Assembly: GCA_020722245.1 (NCBI GenBank)
Contig: DYLE01000038.1
Coordinates: forward strand, 1 to 14,840
Length of the DNA: 14,840 nucleotides
Direction of reading: 5' to 3'
DNA from: Desulfonema limicola
GTDB lineage: Bacteria; Desulfobacterota; Desulfobacteria; Desulfobacterales; Desulfosalsimonadaceae
Under the pieces are notes generated by a model. It made no database searches and had not been told where the DNA came from. It was given only the letters and a program-made list of their open reading frames with translations. Shown here piece after piece: positions 13,977-14,840 of the stretch (position 1 is its first letter; each line of letters begins with the position of its first letter). The position numbers were made by a program, and so were the translations under genes.

Positions 13977-14063
13977 GCCGAAGTGGTGGAATTTGGTAGA
14001 CACGCTATCTTGAGGGGGTAGTGGGTTACGCCCGTGCCGGTTCAAGTCCGGCCTTCGGCACCA
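13977..14063 (+). tRNA. tRNA-Leu (anticodon GAG), CCA encoded
   Basis: Class II tRNA of 87 nt folding as a full cloverleaf: acceptor GCCGAAG/CTTCGGC, anticodon stem CTATC/GGTAG with loop TTGAGGG and anticodon GAG at 14012-14014, reading CUC and CUU leucine codons. A long variable arm (GGG/CCC stem) fits leucine, and the T arm GCCGG/CCGGC has the TTCAAGT loop. Discriminator A14060 is followed by genomic CCA. It lies 22 bases after secG, so it is probably processed from the secG transcript. Confidence 0.97.
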
Positions 14064-14071
14064 AGAAATTC

Positions 14072-14105
14072 AAAAGGGCAACGGGTGTTATCCGTGCCCT
14101 TTTTT
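14072..14105 (+). terminator. Rho-independent terminator after tRNA-Leu
   Basis: AAAAGGGC (14072-14079) pairs with GCCCTTTT (14096-14103), with an inner ACGG/CCGT stem, one bulged A and a seven-base loop, ending in a run of six T bases. It is the clearest terminator in the window and marks the end of the long plus-strand run. Confidence 0.85.
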
Positions 14106-14143
14106 GCTAAAAGAATCGGTTTGTCCGGTATGCTTTTTAGGTG

Positions 14144-14320
14144 ATGCCCCAGCCCCTTTCAAGAAAATATGAACGATTCCTGTTTTACACCATAAAACTG
14201 CCTTTTATCTACATCGCCATTCCGCTGGGATTTATTTTCGAGTATGTGGTGACCTTCCCCTATATCGTATTAAGCCTGATAGCCGGTTTATCCCGAAAAA
14301 AAAGACCGGGTAAAAATTAA
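14144..14320 (+). CDS. Putative small membrane protein (58 residues), unrecognised
   Basis: I do not recognise this protein. The open frame encodes a basic N-terminus (LSRKYER), two hydrophobic stretches (about 12-32 and 34-49, split by Glu33) and a strongly basic end (RKKRPGKN). Both ends positive suggests a helical hairpin with N- and C-termini in the cytoplasm. An in-frame stop at 14138 limits the start to GTG 14141 or ATG 14144. AGG is immediately upstream but too close for a good Shine-Dalgarno, and no convincing promoter is visible. It begins 38 bases after the tRNA-Leu terminator, so it needs read-through or its own promoter. The ordered hydrophobic pattern is the main reason to regard it as a real gene. 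Confidence 0.5.
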   Translation: MPQPLSRKYERFLFYTIKLPFIYIAIPLGFIFEYVVTFPYIVLSLIAGLSRKKRPGKN

Positions 14321-14345
14321 AAAACCTGGCAGCCGTCCAGCGAAT
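14321..14345 (-). terminator. Weak hairpin terminator candidate for the PilZ gene
   Basis: On the minus strand, CTGG and CCAG (14340-14326) form a four-pair stem with a seven-base loop, followed by a G and six T bases, just after the PilZ stop. On the plus strand the same hairpin is followed by eight T bases, so it could act weakly both ways. Confidence 0.3.
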
Positions 14346-14351
14346 TTTTTT

Positions 14352-14708
14352 TCAAGGCTTGTTCATTCTGGCGATAATGCATTGCTGCAGCTTGGCCAGA
14401 TCAATCTCGACAAAACGGATCCCCACACCGTTTTTCGCAGCCCGAACGGTTTCACCGACGGCCTTGAGCAGAATATTCGAATTTTTGGATGAAGGATCAA
14501 AATTAATCTCAATCTCGGCCTTGGACTGCACAGGCACCGCTTCGGCGGTCTCAAAAAACATTCCGCCGGCGCTCAGGTCTCCCACCCTCCCCTTAAACGT
14601 GATGTAGTTTCGGCCTGCTTCCTGGAAAACATCGTTCATCTTTAACGTGGCTACGGTGTCCGGCCATGTCTGACTCCGCTTAACACTTCGCTGGCTTGAA
14701 TGGCTCAT
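14352..14708 (-). CDS. PilZ-domain protein, probable c-di-GMP receptor
   Basis: Single PilZ domain of 118 residues, cytoplasmic, no membrane segment. The two ligand motifs are visible: RSVKR (Arg7 and Arg11, the RxxxR switch) and GDLSAGGMFF (Asp44, Ser46 and Gly49, the DxSxxG motif). Strands typical of the beta-barrel follow, such as KAEIEINFD, ILLKAVGETVRA and VGIRFVEIDLAKLQQ. Both motifs are intact, so c-di-GMP binding is plausible; the downstream target is unknown. GAGGGGA lies about six bases before ATG 14708, a good Shine-Dalgarno. It faces the end of the plus-strand operon and is probably its own transcription unit. Confidence 0.85.
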   Translation of the reverse strand: MSHSSQRSVKRSQTWPDTVATLKMNDVFQEAGRNYITFKGRVGDLSAGGMFFETAEAVPVQSKAEIEINFDPSSKNSNILLKAVGETVRAAKNGVGIRFVEIDLAKLQQCIIARMNKP

Positions 14709-14767
14709 CGGCTATCCCCTCACCGGGTTGTTGAGAAATAAGCTTTTACGCGATCCTAAAACCCCCA

Positions 14768-14773
14768 TTTATA
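14768..14773 (-). promoter_or_regulatory. Candidate -10 for the PilZ gene
   Basis: TATAAA on the minus strand (14773-14768) in the AT-rich region about 60 bases before the PilZ start. No matching -35 at 16-18 bases, so only the -10 is proposed. The rest of 14709-14840 shows no gene. Confidence 0.25.
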
Positions 14774-14840
14774 CAATCTTAATTTTGATGGAACCGTAAA
14801 AAGCTATCTATCCCGCTATGCGGTATTTTTATAGTAAGTA

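Noticed and set aside
14813..14823. CCGC-TAT-GCGG hairpin with T-rich flank near the right edge
   Set aside because: Four pairs only and cut off from its context by the window end; could be an operator or weak terminator, but not supportable.
1..14840. CRISPR arrays, insertion sequences, integrases, toxin-antitoxin or defence genes
   Set aside because: No repeat array, terminal inverted repeat, transposase motif or defence-type domain was found on either strand; gene content is core metabolism and envelope.

Overview
The window is a compact, GC-rich bacterial chromosome segment that looks like core genome of a Gram-negative anaerobe. I infer Desulfobacterota (a sulfate-reducer-like deltaproteobacterium). 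Three things point that way: a DUF39/COG1900 homocysteine-biosynthesis protein, known mainly from sulfate reducers and methanogens; an LPS-export block fused to rpoN, hpf, ptsN, rapZ and a mannose-type IIA; and the overall codon and GC style. The taxonomic call is inference; no 16S or other marker is present. I see no mobile element, CRISPR array, phage gene or foreign-looking block.

Layout. (1) Positions 1-4005, minus strand: four closely packed genes read M23-family endopeptidase, homocysteine-biosynthesis protein, signal peptidase I (lepB), aspartate carbamoyltransferase (pyrB, cut by the left edge). Gaps are 37, 28 and 11 nt, so this is probably one operon. (2) Positions 4006-4146: a divergent intergenic region with candidate promoters on both strands. 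(3) Positions 4147-14063, plus strand: a run of fourteen genes in one direction with very small gaps or overlaps: kdsA, kdsC, lptC, lptA, lptB, rpoN, long hpf, ptsN, rapZ, mannose-family PTS IIA, rimI-like acetyltransferase, gap, tpiA, secG, then tRNA-Leu(GAG) and a strong intrinsic terminator. (4) Positions 14064-14840: the terminator, a small two-helix membrane ORF on the plus strand (58 codons), and a minus-strand PilZ-domain gene with its upstream region at the right edge.

How the genes fit together. kdsA/kdsC make Kdo for the LPS inner core, and lptC/lptA/lptB move LPS across the envelope. rpoN (sigma-54), hpf, ptsN and rapZ form the well-known nitrogen-PTS neighbourhood. Here it has a second phospho-acceptor IIA of the mannose family but no transporter subunits, so it looks regulatory. 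gap and tpiA are central glycolytic/gluconeogenic enzymes. secG and lepB belong to protein export. The window is mostly housekeeping. The items most worth a second look are the homocysteine gene without its usual ferredoxin partner beside it, the unclassified N-terminal region of the M23 protein, the two-IIA regulatory PTS, and the small membrane ORF after the terminator.
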